From Hymenobacter sediminicola (GTDB taxonomy: Bacteria; Bacteroidota; Bacteroidia; Cytophagales; Hymenobacteraceae): 64,000 nucleotides of DNA. Below the pieces are notes generated by a model. The model ran no database searches. It was not told where the DNA came from and saw only the letters and a list, made by a program, of their open reading frames with translations. The DNA lies in the NCBI RefSeq assembly GCF_014250515.1, contig NZ_CP060202.1:3283001-3347000 (forward strand), in the 5' to 3' direction. This document shows, piece after piece, positions 7,734 through 16,266 of this stretch. Each line of letters starts with the position of its first letter. Within the stretch, counting starts at the first letter, position 1. The position numbers and the translations under genes are program-made.

Positions 7734-9032
7734 ATGAAAATCTGGGATAAAGGCATTGCCGTTGACAAGAAAATCGAACAGTTCACTGTCGGGCGCGACC
7801 GGGAGCTGGATATGTACTTGGCGCAGTTTGACGTGCAGGCGTCGCGGGCCCAGACCAACATGCTGGCCGCCGCGGGCCTGATTTCTGCCGCGGAAAACCA
7901 GCAACTGCAGCAGGGCTTGCAGGAACTGGCCGCCCAACTGGAAGCCGGCACGTTCACCATCGGCGAGGACTTCGAGGACGTGCACTCCAAAATCGAGTCC
8001 TACCTGACCGAGCACTACGGCGACGCGGGCAAGAAAATTCACACCGCCCGCTCCCGCAACGACCAGGTGCTGACCGCCATTCAGCTGTTCCTGAAAGACT
8101 ACACCCAGCGCGCGGCGGCCAAAACGCTGGAACTGGTGGAGGTGCTGCTGCAGAAAGCAGAGGCCCACAAAACCGACCTGATGCCGGGCTACACGCACTT
8201 CCAGGCGGCCATGCCCAGCTCGTTCGGGCTGTGGTTTTCGGCCTACGCCGAGCACCTGCTGCTGGACCTAGCTCTGTTCGAGGCGGCCCACACCGTGGCC
8301 GACCAGAATCCCCTGGGCTCGGGCGCAGGTTTCGGCTCCTCCTTCCCTATCGACCGGTTGCAGACGACGCAGGAAATGGGCTTTGGCAACTTAGCCGTGA
8401 GCAGCGTGGGAGCCCAGATGCTGCGCGGCAAAACCGAGAAAACCGTGGCATTTGCGCTGGCCGGCATGGCCGCTACCCTGGCCAAAATGAGCTACGACCT
8501 AGTGCTCTACAACGGGCAGGACATGGCCTTCGTGGAGCTGCCCAAGGAGTTTACCACCGGCAGCAGTATCATGCCCCACAAGAAAAACCCCGACGTGTTC
8601 GAGCTAATCCGGGCCCGCTGCAACGCCCTGCAAGCCTTGCCCAACACGCTCATACTAGCCACCAGCAACCTGCCCAGCGGCTACCACCGGGACTTCCAGA
8701 TTCTCAAGGAAATCCTTTTCGAGCCAATGACGCAGTTTCTGGACATCCTCGACATCGTGCTGTTCGCGCTGCCCCAGCTGCGCATCAAGCCTGATTTGCT
8801 TAACCAGCCCAAGTATGACGCGGTGTTTACCGTCGAAAACATCAACCAGCTTATCCAGACCGGTACGCCCTTCCGCACGGCCTACAAGCAGGTGGGCCTG
8901 GCCGTGGAGGACGGCTCCTACGTGCCCCACAAGGAATTCCAGACTACCCACTTGGGCAGCGTGCATAACCTAGGCCTAGAAGAAATCCGGTCGAAGGTGG
9001 CGCGGTTCCGGGTGGGAAGTCGATTGATGTAG
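7734..9032 (+). CDS. argH: Argininosuccinate lyase
   Basis: ArgH splits argininosuccinate into arginine and fumarate, the last step of the pathway. The aspartase/fumarase superfamily signature GSSIMPHKKNP is at residues 277-287 and carries the flexible-loop catalytic serine. TARSRNDQ near 104-111 and GYTHFQ near 152-157 are the other conserved segments. At 432 residues it is slightly shorter than the roughly 450-460 of E. coli ArgH, which is common in this phylum. It follows the argE-like gene after a 213-bp repeat-containing gap, with an ATG start at 7734. No terminator is evident after it. Confidence 0.96.
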   Translation: MKIWDKGIAVDKKIEQFTVGRDRELDMYLAQFDVQASRAQTNMLAAAGLISAAENQQLQQGLQELAAQLEAGTFTIGEDFEDVHSKIESYLTEHYGDAGKKIHTARSRNDQVLTAIQLFLKDYTQRAAAKTLELVEVLLQKAEAHKTDLMPGYTHFQAAMPSSFGLWFSAYAEHLLLDLALFEAAHTVADQNPLGSGAGFGSSFPIDRLQTTQEMGFGNLAVSSVGAQMLRGKTEKTVAFALAGMAATLAKMSYDLVLYNGQDMAFVELPKEFTTGSSIMPHKKNPDVFELIRARCNALQALPNTLILATSNLPSGYHRDFQILKEILFEPMTQFLDILDIVLFALPQLRIKPDLLNQPKYDAVFTVENINQLIQTGTPFRTAYKQVGLAVEDGSYVPHKEFQTTHLGSVHNLGLEEIRSKVARFRVGSRLM

Positions 9033-9067
9033 CATCAGACTGGCATATGATCGGCCCTGACCTGCCG

Positions 9068-9259
9068 CTATTGCCGCTTGCGCAGCCGACCTGCAAATTT
9101 CCAGAATACTAAGACAGCAGCCAGCAATTGTAGCGCTAGGCCCGTTAACAGCAAACCGTCGCCGCCGGGGTAGCGCTGACTGCGGAAGAAGGCGGCCAGC
9201 AGCACGAGAACCATACCGAGCAGCAGCAGCATAATCAGCAGACGATACGTAAGTTTCAT
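9068..9259 (-). CDS. Small two-helix membrane protein, unknown
   Basis: The 63-residue product starting at MKLTYRLL has two hydrophobic segments (about residues 6-25 and 36-54) separated by a short hydrophilic turn (RSQRYPGGDG). It ends in a basic tail, GRLRKRQ. A start at 9328 would add 23 residues with no clear function. I do not recognise a family. The basic end and the first helix suggest a protein in the inner membrane with the C-terminus in the cytoplasm. It is convergent with argH and shares no operon with it. Confidence 0.55.
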   Translation of the reverse strand: MKLTYRLLIMLLLLGMVLVLLAAFFRSQRYPGGDGLLLTGLALQLLAAVLVFWKFAGRLRKRQ

Positions 9260-9348
9260 AGAGAAGCAAGGTAAGCGGGCCGGGAGCGGGTACTGGCAAG
9301 TCGGCCCAAGGTATAGCCTGCCCGTCAAACCGCATAATAGCGGCCTCT

Positions 9349-9399
9349 GGCCTCACAAAAAGTCCCGCTCCTTACCGGAGCGGGACTTTTTGTGAGGCC
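9349..9399. terminator. Strong bidirectional terminator hairpin
   Basis: A perfect 23-bp stem (9349-9371 with 9377-9399) has a 5-nt loop. Inside the stem are A5 and T5 tracts, so it can stop transcription in either direction. It separates the small membrane protein gene from the secreted protein gene upstream of it on the minus strand. Confidence 0.8.
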
Positions 9400-9415
9400 G
9401 AATCGACATGACAGG

Positions 9416-9973
9416 CTAAGGCTTAGGTATCACCTGCAGCGAGTTCAAGATAAGATGGGCATTGGCTTTCCAGGCTTCCATATCCTTTTTTACGCAGTTG
9501 AATGTCACCAGCAAAAGTCGACCTTCCAGATCCGTAAAAAACAGCAAGTTATATACTTCAGTATCTGGGGCGGGAGTCAGCATTTCCAGGTAGCCCACTT
9601 GGCGGCCGTTGATGGTTTTGACCCCATGGCTATACCACACGATGTCGTCCTGCCGCAGCCTTGAGGCATAAAAAGCTCCTTCAATAGCGGACAAATCAGT
9701 CTGCGTAGCTTGCACCGGCGTCCAGTTAAAAGCCACGTTGGTAGCGCCCCGCTCATCGGTCAGCACTTCCTGCGGGGGCTTGTTGCCGGGGTATTTCAGA
9801 GCCAGCATGTCCTTGTTCATCGGCTTGAAGCCCGCGGGCACCAGCAGCGTTATGCGGCCATCTAGGAGCTCCCGTTTTTCCAAGACTGGAATTTGGGCCG
9901 CCGCTGTGCCCAAGCCAAGCAGTGTGAGCAGCAACAGTAGGAGGCAGTGACGTAGTAGGTGACAGTAAGGCAT
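9416..9973 (-). CDS. Secreted protein of unknown function
   Basis: The product has 185 residues and begins with a clear signal peptide (hydrophobic run LLLLLLTLLGLG, cleavage near AAAQ). The mature part has a regular alternating pattern: ITLLVPAGFKPM, then NVAFNWTPV, then GYLEMLTPAPD and LLLVTFNC, ending in LNSLQVIPKP. This resembles PsbP/DUF1795-type folds, where a small secreted domain starts with a stretch about the fitness of a protein for membrane association. That link is tentative. It is likely periplasmic. It lies alone, downstream of lpdA on the same strand but separated from it by a hairpin. Confidence 0.7.
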   Translation of the reverse strand: MPYCHLLRHCLLLLLLTLLGLGTAAAQIPVLEKRELLDGRITLLVPAGFKPMNKDMLALKYPGNKPPQEVLTDERGATNVAFNWTPVQATQTDLSAIEGAFYASRLRQDDIVWYSHGVKTINGRQVGYLEMLTPAPDTEVYNLLFFTDLEGRLLLVTFNCVKKDMEAWKANAHLILNSLQVIPKP

Positions 9974-10008
9974 TAAGGTTGTATGACATAAAATCAGCCA
10001 GATACATC

Positions 10009-10048
10009 ACACAAAGCCCCGACCAGTTTAGGAGTCAGGGCTCTGTGT
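10009..10048 (-). terminator. Likely terminator after lpdA
   Basis: ACACAAAGCCCCGAC (10009-10023) pairs with GTCAGGGCTCTGTGT (10034-10048) at 13 of 15 positions around a 10-nt loop. There is no long T run on the minus strand, so efficiency is uncertain. Confidence 0.5.
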
Positions 10049-10072
10049 ATTTCCACTAGAGGGGAAGCTCTA

Positions 10073-11467
10073 CTACAGGTGAATCACCTCGCCGTAAGCG
10101 GCGGCGGCGGCTTCCATAATGGCTTCGCTCATAGTGGGGTGCGGGTGCACCGCCTTGATGATTTCGTGGCCGGTGGTTTCCAGCTTACGGGCAACTACCA
10201 CTTCGGCAATCATTTCGGTTACGTTGGCGCCAATCATGTGGGCGCCCAGCCACTCGCCGTACTTCTTGTCGAAGATGACTTTCACGAAGCCGTCTTTCAC
10301 GCCGGCGGCCGAGGCTTTGCCGGAAGCCGAGAACGGAAATTTGCCCACCAGAATGTCATAGCCCTGCTTTTTGGCTTCGGCTTCGGTGAGGCCTACTGAG
10401 GCAATTTCTGGCGAGGCGTAGGTGCAGCCGGGAATGTTCTGGTAGTTGAGCGGCTCAGGATGGTGGCCGGCAATTTTCTCGACGCAGATGATGCCTTCGG
10501 CTGAGGCAACGTGGGCCAGCGCGGGGCCAGGCACGATGTCGCCGATGGCGTAGATGCCGGGCACGTTGGTCTGGTAGAAGTCGTCGACGATAACACGGCC
10601 TTTCTCCACCTTGATGCCCAGCTCTTCGATACCGATGTTTTCGAGGTTGGTTTGCACGCCCACGGCGCTCAGCACCACGTCGCACTCAATCTGCTGGTCG
10701 CCTTTGGCCGTTTTCACGGTCACGGTGCAGCCGGCACCGCTGGTGTCCACCTTGGTCACTTCGGCCGAGGTCAGCACGTTCACGCCGATTTTCTTGAACG
10801 ACTTTTCCATCTGCCGGCTCACTTCCTCGTCTTCCACGGGCACGATGCGGGGCAGGTATTCCACCACCGTCACCTCCGAACCCATGGTGCGGTAGAAGTA
10901 GGCAAACTCCACGCCGATGGCGCCGGAACCCACTACCACGAGGCGCTTGGGCAGCTCGGGCATCACCATGGCTTGGCGGTAGCCGATGATTTTCTTGTTG
11001 TCGACGGGCATGGTGGGCAACTCGCGCGAGCGGGCGCCGGTGGCCAGAATGATGCTCTTGGCCTCCACGGTTTCCTTGGTGCCGTCGGCTTTGGTGAGTT
11101 CCACTTTGCCGGGGGCCAGCAGCTTGCCGGTGCCCATCAGGGCGTCGATTTTATTCTTTTTGAACAGGAAGTTGATACCCTTGCTCATGCCATCAGCCAC
11201 ACCGCGGCTGCGCTTGATAACAGCGTCAAAATCGTAGCCCACGCCTTCGGCTTTGAGGCCATAATCGGCGGCGTGGTTGAGGTATTCAAACACCTGGGCG
11301 CTTTTGAGCAGAGCTTTGGTAGGAATGCAGCCCCAGTTGAGGCAGATGCCGCCGAGCGACTCCCGCTCGATAACGCCGACTTTCAGACCAAGCTGCGAAG
11401 CCCGGATAGCAGCCACGTAGCCACCGGGGCCGCTGCCGACAACGACCAGGTCGTATTGCAATGCCAT
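10073..11467 (-). CDS. lpdA: Dihydrolipoyl dehydrogenase (E3)
   Basis: This FAD enzyme reoxidises lipoamide in pyruvate and 2-oxoacid dehydrogenase complexes and in glycine cleavage. The 464-residue protein has the FAD-binding GSGPGG (residues 11-16) and the redox disulfide C42-LNWG-C47. The NAD-binding VVVGSGAIGVEFA segment is near residue 175. Near the C-terminus, HPHPTMSEA carries the catalytic His-Glu pair. I chose the ATG at 11467 (MALQYDLVVVG); the open frame upstream to 11818 encodes a low-complexity extension that would abolish the normal start. A well-formed promoter (TTG-N19-TATCTTTG) lies about 60 bp upstream. It stands alone, without E1/E2 genes. Confidence 0.96.
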   Translation of the reverse strand: MALQYDLVVVGSGPGGYVAAIRASQLGLKVGVIERESLGGICLNWGCIPTKALLKSAQVFEYLNHAADYGLKAEGVGYDFDAVIKRSRGVADGMSKGINFLFKKNKIDALMGTGKLLAPGKVELTKADGTKETVEAKSIILATGARSRELPTMPVDNKKIIGYRQAMVMPELPKRLVVVGSGAIGVEFAYFYRTMGSEVTVVEYLPRIVPVEDEEVSRQMEKSFKKIGVNVLTSAEVTKVDTSGAGCTVTVKTAKGDQQIECDVVLSAVGVQTNLENIGIEELGIKVEKGRVIVDDFYQTNVPGIYAIGDIVPGPALAHVASAEGIICVEKIAGHHPEPLNYQNIPGCTYASPEIASVGLTEAEAKKQGYDILVGKFPFSASGKASAAGVKDGFVKVIFDKKYGEWLGAHMIGANVTEMIAEVVVARKLETTGHEIIKAVHPHPTMSEAIMEAAAAAYGEVIHL

Positions 11468-11533
11468 GTTGTTGTACTTGAGGGTGAGATAGGGAAACCC
11501 GCGCCGGGCACGGACCCCATTGGTGGGGCTCGG

Positions 11534-11563
11534 CAAAGATAGGCAGGCGGCGCAACTCGCCAA
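11534..11563 (-). promoter_or_regulatory. Bacteroidota-type promoter for lpdA
   Basis: Read on the minus strand, TTG (11563-11561), 19 bp and TATCTTTG (11541-11534) match the -33/-7 pattern of Bacteroidota primary sigma factor promoters. It would give a leader of about 60 nt before the ATG at 11467. Confidence 0.6.
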
Positions 11564-11698
11564 CCTGCCTGCTTTTGTGTGCGCCGCCGGGTGCAACAGG
11601 CATAAATTCTTGCCACCGTATATCCGTTCTGGTAGCGCTGCCGTAGAAGGCCCGACTGGCTTTTTACGGCCTATTGCATTCTTTTTCGCTCTCTTGCC

Positions 11699-12430
11699 AT
11701 GACTCACCGTTACGCATCTCTCCTCTCCATTGCCGGCAGCCTGCTTTTCTTTTCGCAGTGTGCTACCACCGTCGAAACCGATAAGCCTACTGCTACTGCC
11801 CAGCGTGCCATGCGCCAAGAAGTAGCTACCCCACGCGCCGCCGACAGCACCGGCACTGCTCTTTCGGCTTCTACCGTAACGCTACCCGAAGCACCTTCTT
11901 CGGTGGAAGCGGCTGCTCCCAAAACCAGCGCCGACTACCGCAAGGCTATTAAGGTAGCCGATGCCACGCTGGCCAGCAAACCCCGCGACTTTGATGCTGT
12001 GCTGACTCGCGCCAAGGCCAAAAGCCACCTCAAGGACTACAACGACGCCATTGCCGACTACAACTTTGCCGCTCGCCTGCAGCCCAAGAACGCCGAAGTG
12101 TACTACAACCGAGGCCTGAACCGCCTCAAGCTGAAGCAATACACGGCGGCCATTTCCGACTTCAGCAAAGCCACCCGCTACAACCCTGCTGACAAGGAAG
12201 CCTTCTTTGGCCGGGGCGCGGCGCGCATGCAGATGTTCCAATTCAAAACCGCCATTCCGGACTTCACCAAGGCTATTGAGCTGGACCCCACCTACGCCGA
12301 CGCCTACGAGTACCGCGGCATCAGCTTCTCGTCTATTAACAAGCCTAACGAGGCCAAAGCTGACCTCGAAAAAGCGACTCAACTCAACCCTGCCGCTGTG
12401 AAAAGTCTGCGCCGCTACGCCGGGAAATAG
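11699..12430 (+). CDS. TPR-repeat lipoprotein
   Basis: The 243-residue product starts with a lipoprotein-type signal (SLLFFSQC, lipidation at about Cys21). A Ser/Thr/Ala-rich linker to about residue 75 is followed by four tetratricopeptide repeats, seen as repeated A-x3-Y-x-RG/NRGL-x8-AI-x-DF-x-KA-x-x-x-P patterns. TPRs mediate protein-protein contacts, so this is probably an outer-membrane or periplasmic scaffold; no partner can be named. It is divergent from lpdA, with 231 bp between them, and is followed by a large inverted repeat that separates it from a convergent gene. Confidence 0.8.
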   Translation: MTHRYASLLSIAGSLLFFSQCATTVETDKPTATAQRAMRQEVATPRAADSTGTALSASTVTLPEAPSSVEAAAPKTSADYRKAIKVADATLASKPRDFDAVLTRAKAKSHLKDYNDAIADYNFAARLQPKNAEVYYNRGLNRLKLKQYTAAISDFSKATRYNPADKEAFFGRGAARMQMFQFKTAIPDFTKAIELDPTYADAYEYRGISFSSINKPNEAKADLEKATQLNPAAVKSLRRYAGK

Positions 12431-12445
12431 TGATGGGGTAAAAAA

Positions 12446-12538
12446 ACGTCATTCCGAGCTTGTCGAGGAATCTCGCTAGTGTGGTAAACCTAATGATTAC
12501 TACGCTAGCGAGATTCCTCGGCAAGCTCGGAATGACGT
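12446..12538. repeat. REP-like inverted repeat pair, second subtype
   Basis: The arms at 12446-12479 and 12505-12538 pair at 33 of 34 positions. The arm begins ACGTCATTCCGAGCTTGTCG and continues AGGAATCTCGCTAG. Compared with copies at 4404, 7541 and 35448, ATGCT...AGCAT is replaced by ATTCC...GGAAT, so the internal stem is kept while the bases change. It lies between two convergent genes and may also serve as a terminator. Confidence 0.85.
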
Positions 12539-12592
12539 TCTGCTTTCATCCTTCCGCCCCATCAACCTTTCACTATTCACTCCATCACCTCA

Positions 12593-13837
12593 TCACTTTC
12601 CCCCAAACAGCAGCTTCAGGTAGAAACTTGGCTGACGCACCCGGGCGCGCATATCCAGGTCCAGGAACATCATGGAGAGGGTTTCAGCCAGCGTGGGGTT
12701 GCGGGCGGCGCGGTTGGCCACAAAGTTGAACAGCCACGGATAGTCGAGCAGCTTCTGCATGGCGCGGCTCAAGCGTAGCTCCTGCCCCAGGCGGTTATAC
12801 ACGGCAGTATCATAGCCGCGCAGGAAAGCCGGCGCGAAATTCTGGGCTGCTAGTGCCCGCCCGGCCCAGTCGGCGGCGTGCCTTCCCGACACCATGGCGT
12901 GGCTGATACCTTCGCCGGTAAACGGGTCGATGAGCGACGCAGCATCGCCGAGCAGCAGGTAGCTTGGGCCCGACAGGACGCGTCGTTTGGAGCCCAGCGG
13001 CAGCCCAAAGCCGCGCACTGGTCCCAGCCGCTCAGCCTCAGCAAATCGGTCTTTCAAGGCCGGGTGCGTGGCCAGGATTTCCGAGAGCCGCTCCCGCAGA
13101 TTCACTTTTTTCTTTGATACGGCTTCCGTAAGCATACCCACACCCACGTTAGCCTCGCCGTTGGGCAGCGGAAACACCCACAGATAACCGGGGAGGAAGT
13201 CTTTGATGAAGTGCAGCTCAATGAAGTTGTCGGGGTGCAGGCCGCGCACGCCACGGTAGTAAGCGCGCAGCCCAGCGCAATGGTGGGCCGGTTCCAGCGC
13301 GTGTCCGGCAATCTGGCGCGCAAACCCCGACTGTGCCCCGTTGGCCACGAGCAGCAGACGCGCCAGGGCTACAGGAGTGCCATCGGCGGCTTTTAGAAGC
13401 CAACGGCCATCAGGTTGCTGCTCGGGCTGCACTACCTCCACCCCTTCCCGAAAGTCAATTTCCGGACGCTGGCGTACTTCTTCAATCAGGAAATTATCGA
13501 AGTCAATCCGCTTGCTGATGTGGCCGGCGGCCGGGTCGGTGGCCGGATTGTAGTTGTACTTGAATGGCACCGTGAGCTTGCGGCCGTTGGGCGCGTAGAA
13601 GTCGATGCCCCAGCTGGGTATTTGCGTGGCCAGCGTTTCCAGGCGGGCGGGCAGCGTGGCATCAATCCGTTTTAGCTCGACCAGCACCTTACCGCTGAGG
13701 GCGTCGCCGCACACTTTGTCGCGCGGAAAAGTGGCGCGGTCCAGAAGCAGGCAGGGCTGGCCGGCGTTGGCGAGGTGCAGCGCGGCAGTGGCGCCACCAG
13801 GGCCGGCCCCCAGAATGCAGATGTCGGTTTCGAGCAC
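12593..13837 (-). CDS. Geranylgeranyl-reductase-family FAD oxidoreductase
   Basis: This flavoprotein has an N-terminal FAD site (ILGAGPGGATAALHLANAG), the family-typical LDRATFPRDKVCGDALSGK just after it, and LLLGDAASLIDPFTGEGI in the second half. This is the pattern of the geranylgeranyl reductase/digeranylgeranylglycerophospholipid reductase family, which saturates isoprenoid chains, but in Bacteroidota the real substrate is usually unknown. I chose the GTG at 13837 (MLETDICILG); a GTG at 13897 adds 20 residues lacking family similarity. It converges with the TPR lipoprotein gene and is divergent from fabG across about 150 bp. No other isoprenoid gene is adjacent. Confidence 0.85.
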   Translation of the reverse strand: MLETDICILGAGPGGATAALHLANAGQPCLLLDRATFPRDKVCGDALSGKVLVELKRIDATLPARLETLATQIPSWGIDFYAPNGRKLTVPFKYNYNPATDPAAGHISKRIDFDNFLIEEVRQRPEIDFREGVEVVQPEQQPDGRWLLKAADGTPVALARLLLVANGAQSGFARQIAGHALEPAHHCAGLRAYYRGVRGLHPDNFIELHFIKDFLPGYLWVFPLPNGEANVGVGMLTEAVSKKKVNLRERLSEILATHPALKDRFAEAERLGPVRGFGLPLGSKRRVLSGPSYLLLGDAASLIDPFTGEGISHAMVSGRHAADWAGRALAAQNFAPAFLRGYDTAVYNRLGQELRLSRAMQKLLDYPWLFNFVANRAARNPTLAETLSMMFLDLDMRARVRQPSFYLKLLFGGK

Positions 13838-13989
13838 GAGTTGATTTTTAAGAGCTGATTCTCGGCTTTTTGTCTGCAAAAACCGGAATTCAGCCACGAA
13901 GATGGCAACTTGCCTGCACTCCTGCGTGTTCAGCTCGTCTATTCATCCCGAATACTACCAACCCAAATCCAAAAACCTATCTTCGCCGC

Positions 13990-14739
13990 ATGACTAAACT
14001 GCTCGACGGAAAAGTGGCCCTCATTACGGGCGCTTCCAAAGGAATCGGCCGCGCAATAGCGGTATATTTTGCCCAACAGGGCGCTCAGGTAGCTTTCACG
14101 TATCTCTCAAGCGTAGAGAAAGGCCAGCAGCTCGAAGAAGAACTCGCCGCGCACGGCTCCAAGGTAAAGGGCTTCCGCTCCGACGCTTCGGTGTATGCCG
14201 AAGCTGAGAAGCTGGTAGAAGATGTGGTGGCGGAGTTTGGCAAGCTGGATATTCTGGTGAATAACGCCGGTATCACGCAGGATGGCCTGCTGATGCGCAT
14301 GAGCGAGCAGCAGTGGGACCAAGTGCTGGCCGTGAACCTGAAATCGGTGTTCAACCTGACCAAAGCCGCCACCAAGCCCATGATGCGCGCCAAAGCTGGC
14401 AGCATCATCAACATGAGCTCGGTCGTAGGTATCAAAGGCAACGCGGGCCAGAGCAATTATGCGGCGTCCAAATCGGGCATAATCGGCTTCACGAAGTCGG
14501 TGGCGCTGGAGTTGGGTTCGCGCAATATCCGCTGCAATGCGGTGGCGCCCGGCTTCATCGAAACTGAAATGACCGATGCCCTCGACCCCAAGCAGGTGGA
14601 CGAGTGGCGCAAGGCCATTCCGCTGAAGCGCGGCGGCACGCCCGAAGACGTGGCCAAAGCCACCGCCTTCCTCGCCTCCGACGACAGCAGCTACATCACC
14701 GGGCAAGTACTGCAGGTGGATGGCGGCATGCTGACGTAA
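13990..14739 (+). CDS. fabG: 3-oxoacyl-ACP reductase
   Basis: FabG reduces 3-oxoacyl-ACP with NADPH in fatty acid elongation. The 249-residue short-chain dehydrogenase has the NADPH motif TGASKGIG (13-20), NNAG (91-94), and the catalytic S-Y-K set at S143/S144, Y157 and K161 (YAASK). The C-terminus ends in VDGGMLT, as in authentic FabG. I chose the ATG at 13990, which follows a TATCTTCG -7-like box by 4 bp, over the longer frame from 13870, whose extra 40 residues are unrelated. Other SDR functions are possible but the match to FabG is very good. It is the only fatty-acid gene here. Confidence 0.93.
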   Translation: MTKLLDGKVALITGASKGIGRAIAVYFAQQGAQVAFTYLSSVEKGQQLEEELAAHGSKVKGFRSDASVYAEAEKLVEDVVAEFGKLDILVNNAGITQDGLLMRMSEQQWDQVLAVNLKSVFNLTKAATKPMMRAKAGSIINMSSVVGIKGNAGQSNYAASKSGIIGFTKSVALELGSRNIRCNAVAPGFIETEMTDALDPKQVDEWRKAIPLKRGGTPEDVAKATAFLASDDSSYITGQVLQVDGGMLT

Positions 14740-14761
14740 ATCAGTCGCTTTTATTGACGAC

Positions 14762-14859
14762 AGCACTTCATGCTGCGCTTATCGAAATACACACTGTGAG
14801 CTACTCAATCAGCTCACTGAAGCGGTGGAGCCATTTCGATAAACGCAGCATGAAGTGCT
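14762..14859. repeat. Large inverted repeat after fabG, terminator-like
   Basis: Arms at 14762-14788 and 14833-14859 (AGCACTTCATGCTGCG...) pair at 26 of 27 positions. An inner stem GTGAGCT/AGCTCAC lies at about 14796-14819. T6 follows the right arm at 14860, so on the plus strand it can end fabG transcripts. It is not homologous to the REP-like family above except for the shared palindromic design. Confidence 0.7.
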
Positions 14860-14874
14860 TTTTTCTGTTCTGCC

Positions 14875-15549
14875 ATGAATCGTAAGCGTAGCCTGTTGGT
14901 TGTGGTCCTGCTACTGGTAGTGGCGTATGGAATGTACCCGCACATAAAGCGCCTAATACAGCGCCCCGCCGGACGAATGCAGGCGGAGCTTACTACGCTG
15001 AGACTGTCGTTGAAGCTGCACGAAGGCGACCTGATTTTTCAGACCTCGCAGTCGGCGCAGAGCCAGGCCATCCAGCTGGCCACTCACTCCCCTTACAGCC
15101 ACTGCGGCATGCTGTTGCGGCAGGGCGGCGAGTGGCAGGTGCTGGAAGCCGTGCAACCGGTGAGCATCACGCCCATGGAGCAGTGGATTGCGCGCGGCAA
15201 AAATCAACACTTTGTGGTGAAGCGCCTGCGCGACGCCGACCAGGTGCTCACGCCTACCGTCGTGCGCCGCCTCCGAGATGCCGGCCGGCGCTACTGGGGC
15301 AAGCCCTATGACCTGTATTTCGGGTGGTCCGACGAGCGGCTATACTGCTCCGAGTTGGTGTGGAAAGTCTACCAGGAGGTGACCGGCCGACAGATTGGCC
15401 AGCTGCAACGGCTACGTGAGTTTGACCTCTCCCACCCTGCTGTGCAGGCCAAACTGCGCGAGCGGTACGGCCGCCAGCTTCCACTTGATGAACTGGTGAT
15501 TTCGCCGGTGCGGATGTTTGAAAGTCCGGAGTTGGTAGAGATACGGTAG
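14875..15549 (+). CDS. YiiX-like permuted papain-fold cysteine hydrolase
   Basis: This is a permuted NlpC/P60-like (YiiX/YebB-type) protein of 224 residues. One N-terminal membrane anchor is followed by the family's GDLIFQTS (51-58), HSPYSHCG with the candidate catalytic His near 76, and RLYCSELVWKVY with the nucleophile Cys158 near the end. Such proteins are periplasmic amidases or peptidases; the substrate is unknown. The ATG is 15 bp after a terminator-like repeat, so it is transcribed separately from fabG or weakly with it. It ends 9 bp before the convergent lipoprotein gene. Confidence 0.85.
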   Translation: MNRKRSLLVVVLLLVVAYGMYPHIKRLIQRPAGRMQAELTTLRLSLKLHEGDLIFQTSQSAQSQAIQLATHSPYSHCGMLLRQGGEWQVLEAVQPVSITPMEQWIARGKNQHFVVKRLRDADQVLTPTVVRRLRDAGRRYWGKPYDLYFGWSDERLYCSELVWKVYQEVTGRQIGQLQRLREFDLSHPAVQAKLRERYGRQLPLDELVISPVRMFESPELVEIR

Positions 15550-15557
15550 ACTAACAA

Positions 15558-16040
15558 CTACTTCTCCGTCACCCGAATGGGGGTAGTAGGCAAGCCATAC
15601 GCCTGCATCACCTGCTTTGCCTGCTCTGGGGTCAGATGCTTTAGAGGCAGTTGCTGCAGTACTACGTCCTCGGGTGCGGAGGAACGCATGATGAGCACAC
15701 CAAATACTTCCTTCTTGGTTTCTAGGTCCAGGTTTTTGCCGGTGCAGTACGCATTGTAGGCATTCGCAACGGTGGTCAGAATGTCGATTTCCTTGTCCGG
15801 GTTCTGGTCCTTCTGAAAATCTGCTATCCACTGTTCCCGGCTACTGGGGTCCACCTCCCGAAAGGAAGTAACCAGATAATCTATCTTTTCTAACTGCTGG
15901 CGGGTGAGGGAGTCGCTCACTACCGGGCCGGGCTGCACTTCCTGCGGGCTGGCTTCTACCACTGTTTCCTTAGGTGCTTCGCTCTGGCAGGCCTGAAGCA
16001 AAACAAAACCCACTGACAGCAAGAAATATATCTTTTTCAT
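15558..16040 (-). CDS. Lipoprotein, unknown function
   Basis: The 160-residue product begins MKKIYFLLSVGFVLLQAC, a typical lipoprotein signal with lipidation at Cys18. After an acidic linker come mostly helical segments: LTRQQLEKIDYLVTSFREV and LTPEQAKQVMQAYG. I know no family for it. I chose the ATG at 16040 over a frame start at 16082, since only the shorter form starts with the signal peptide. It is convergent with the YiiX-like gene; its promoter faces the start of the VWA protein gene. Confidence 0.7.
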   Translation of the reverse strand: MKKIYFLLSVGFVLLQACQSEAPKETVVEASPQEVQPGPVVSDSLTRQQLEKIDYLVTSFREVDPSSREQWIADFQKDQNPDKEIDILTTVANAYNAYCTGKNLDLETKKEVFGVLIMRSSAPEDVVLQQLPLKHLTPEQAKQVMQAYGLPTTPIRVTEK

Positions 16041-16266
16041 TCGAGAAGCATTGAAGCATAGAGCAAGCAAGACGGGGCTCAACCAGTGCCCAAGATATCC
16101 GGAATGCAGCAGAACCTATCGGTCTGCTGATGTCGGGAGCTTCCGGCCCCGGCCATAAGTCCCTAACTTCGCCGCATAACCCGTTATTCGGGATGCATGG
16201 CCCAAAGCAAGCAACTTCCCACCTTGGTTAGGAGTTCTTGGGTTCCCACTGATACTATTCTCGTCT

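Noticed and set aside
6621..8255. A minus-strand frame of about 540 codons opposite argE and argH
   Set aside because: It spans two real plus-strand genes and the repeat between them and has no domain.
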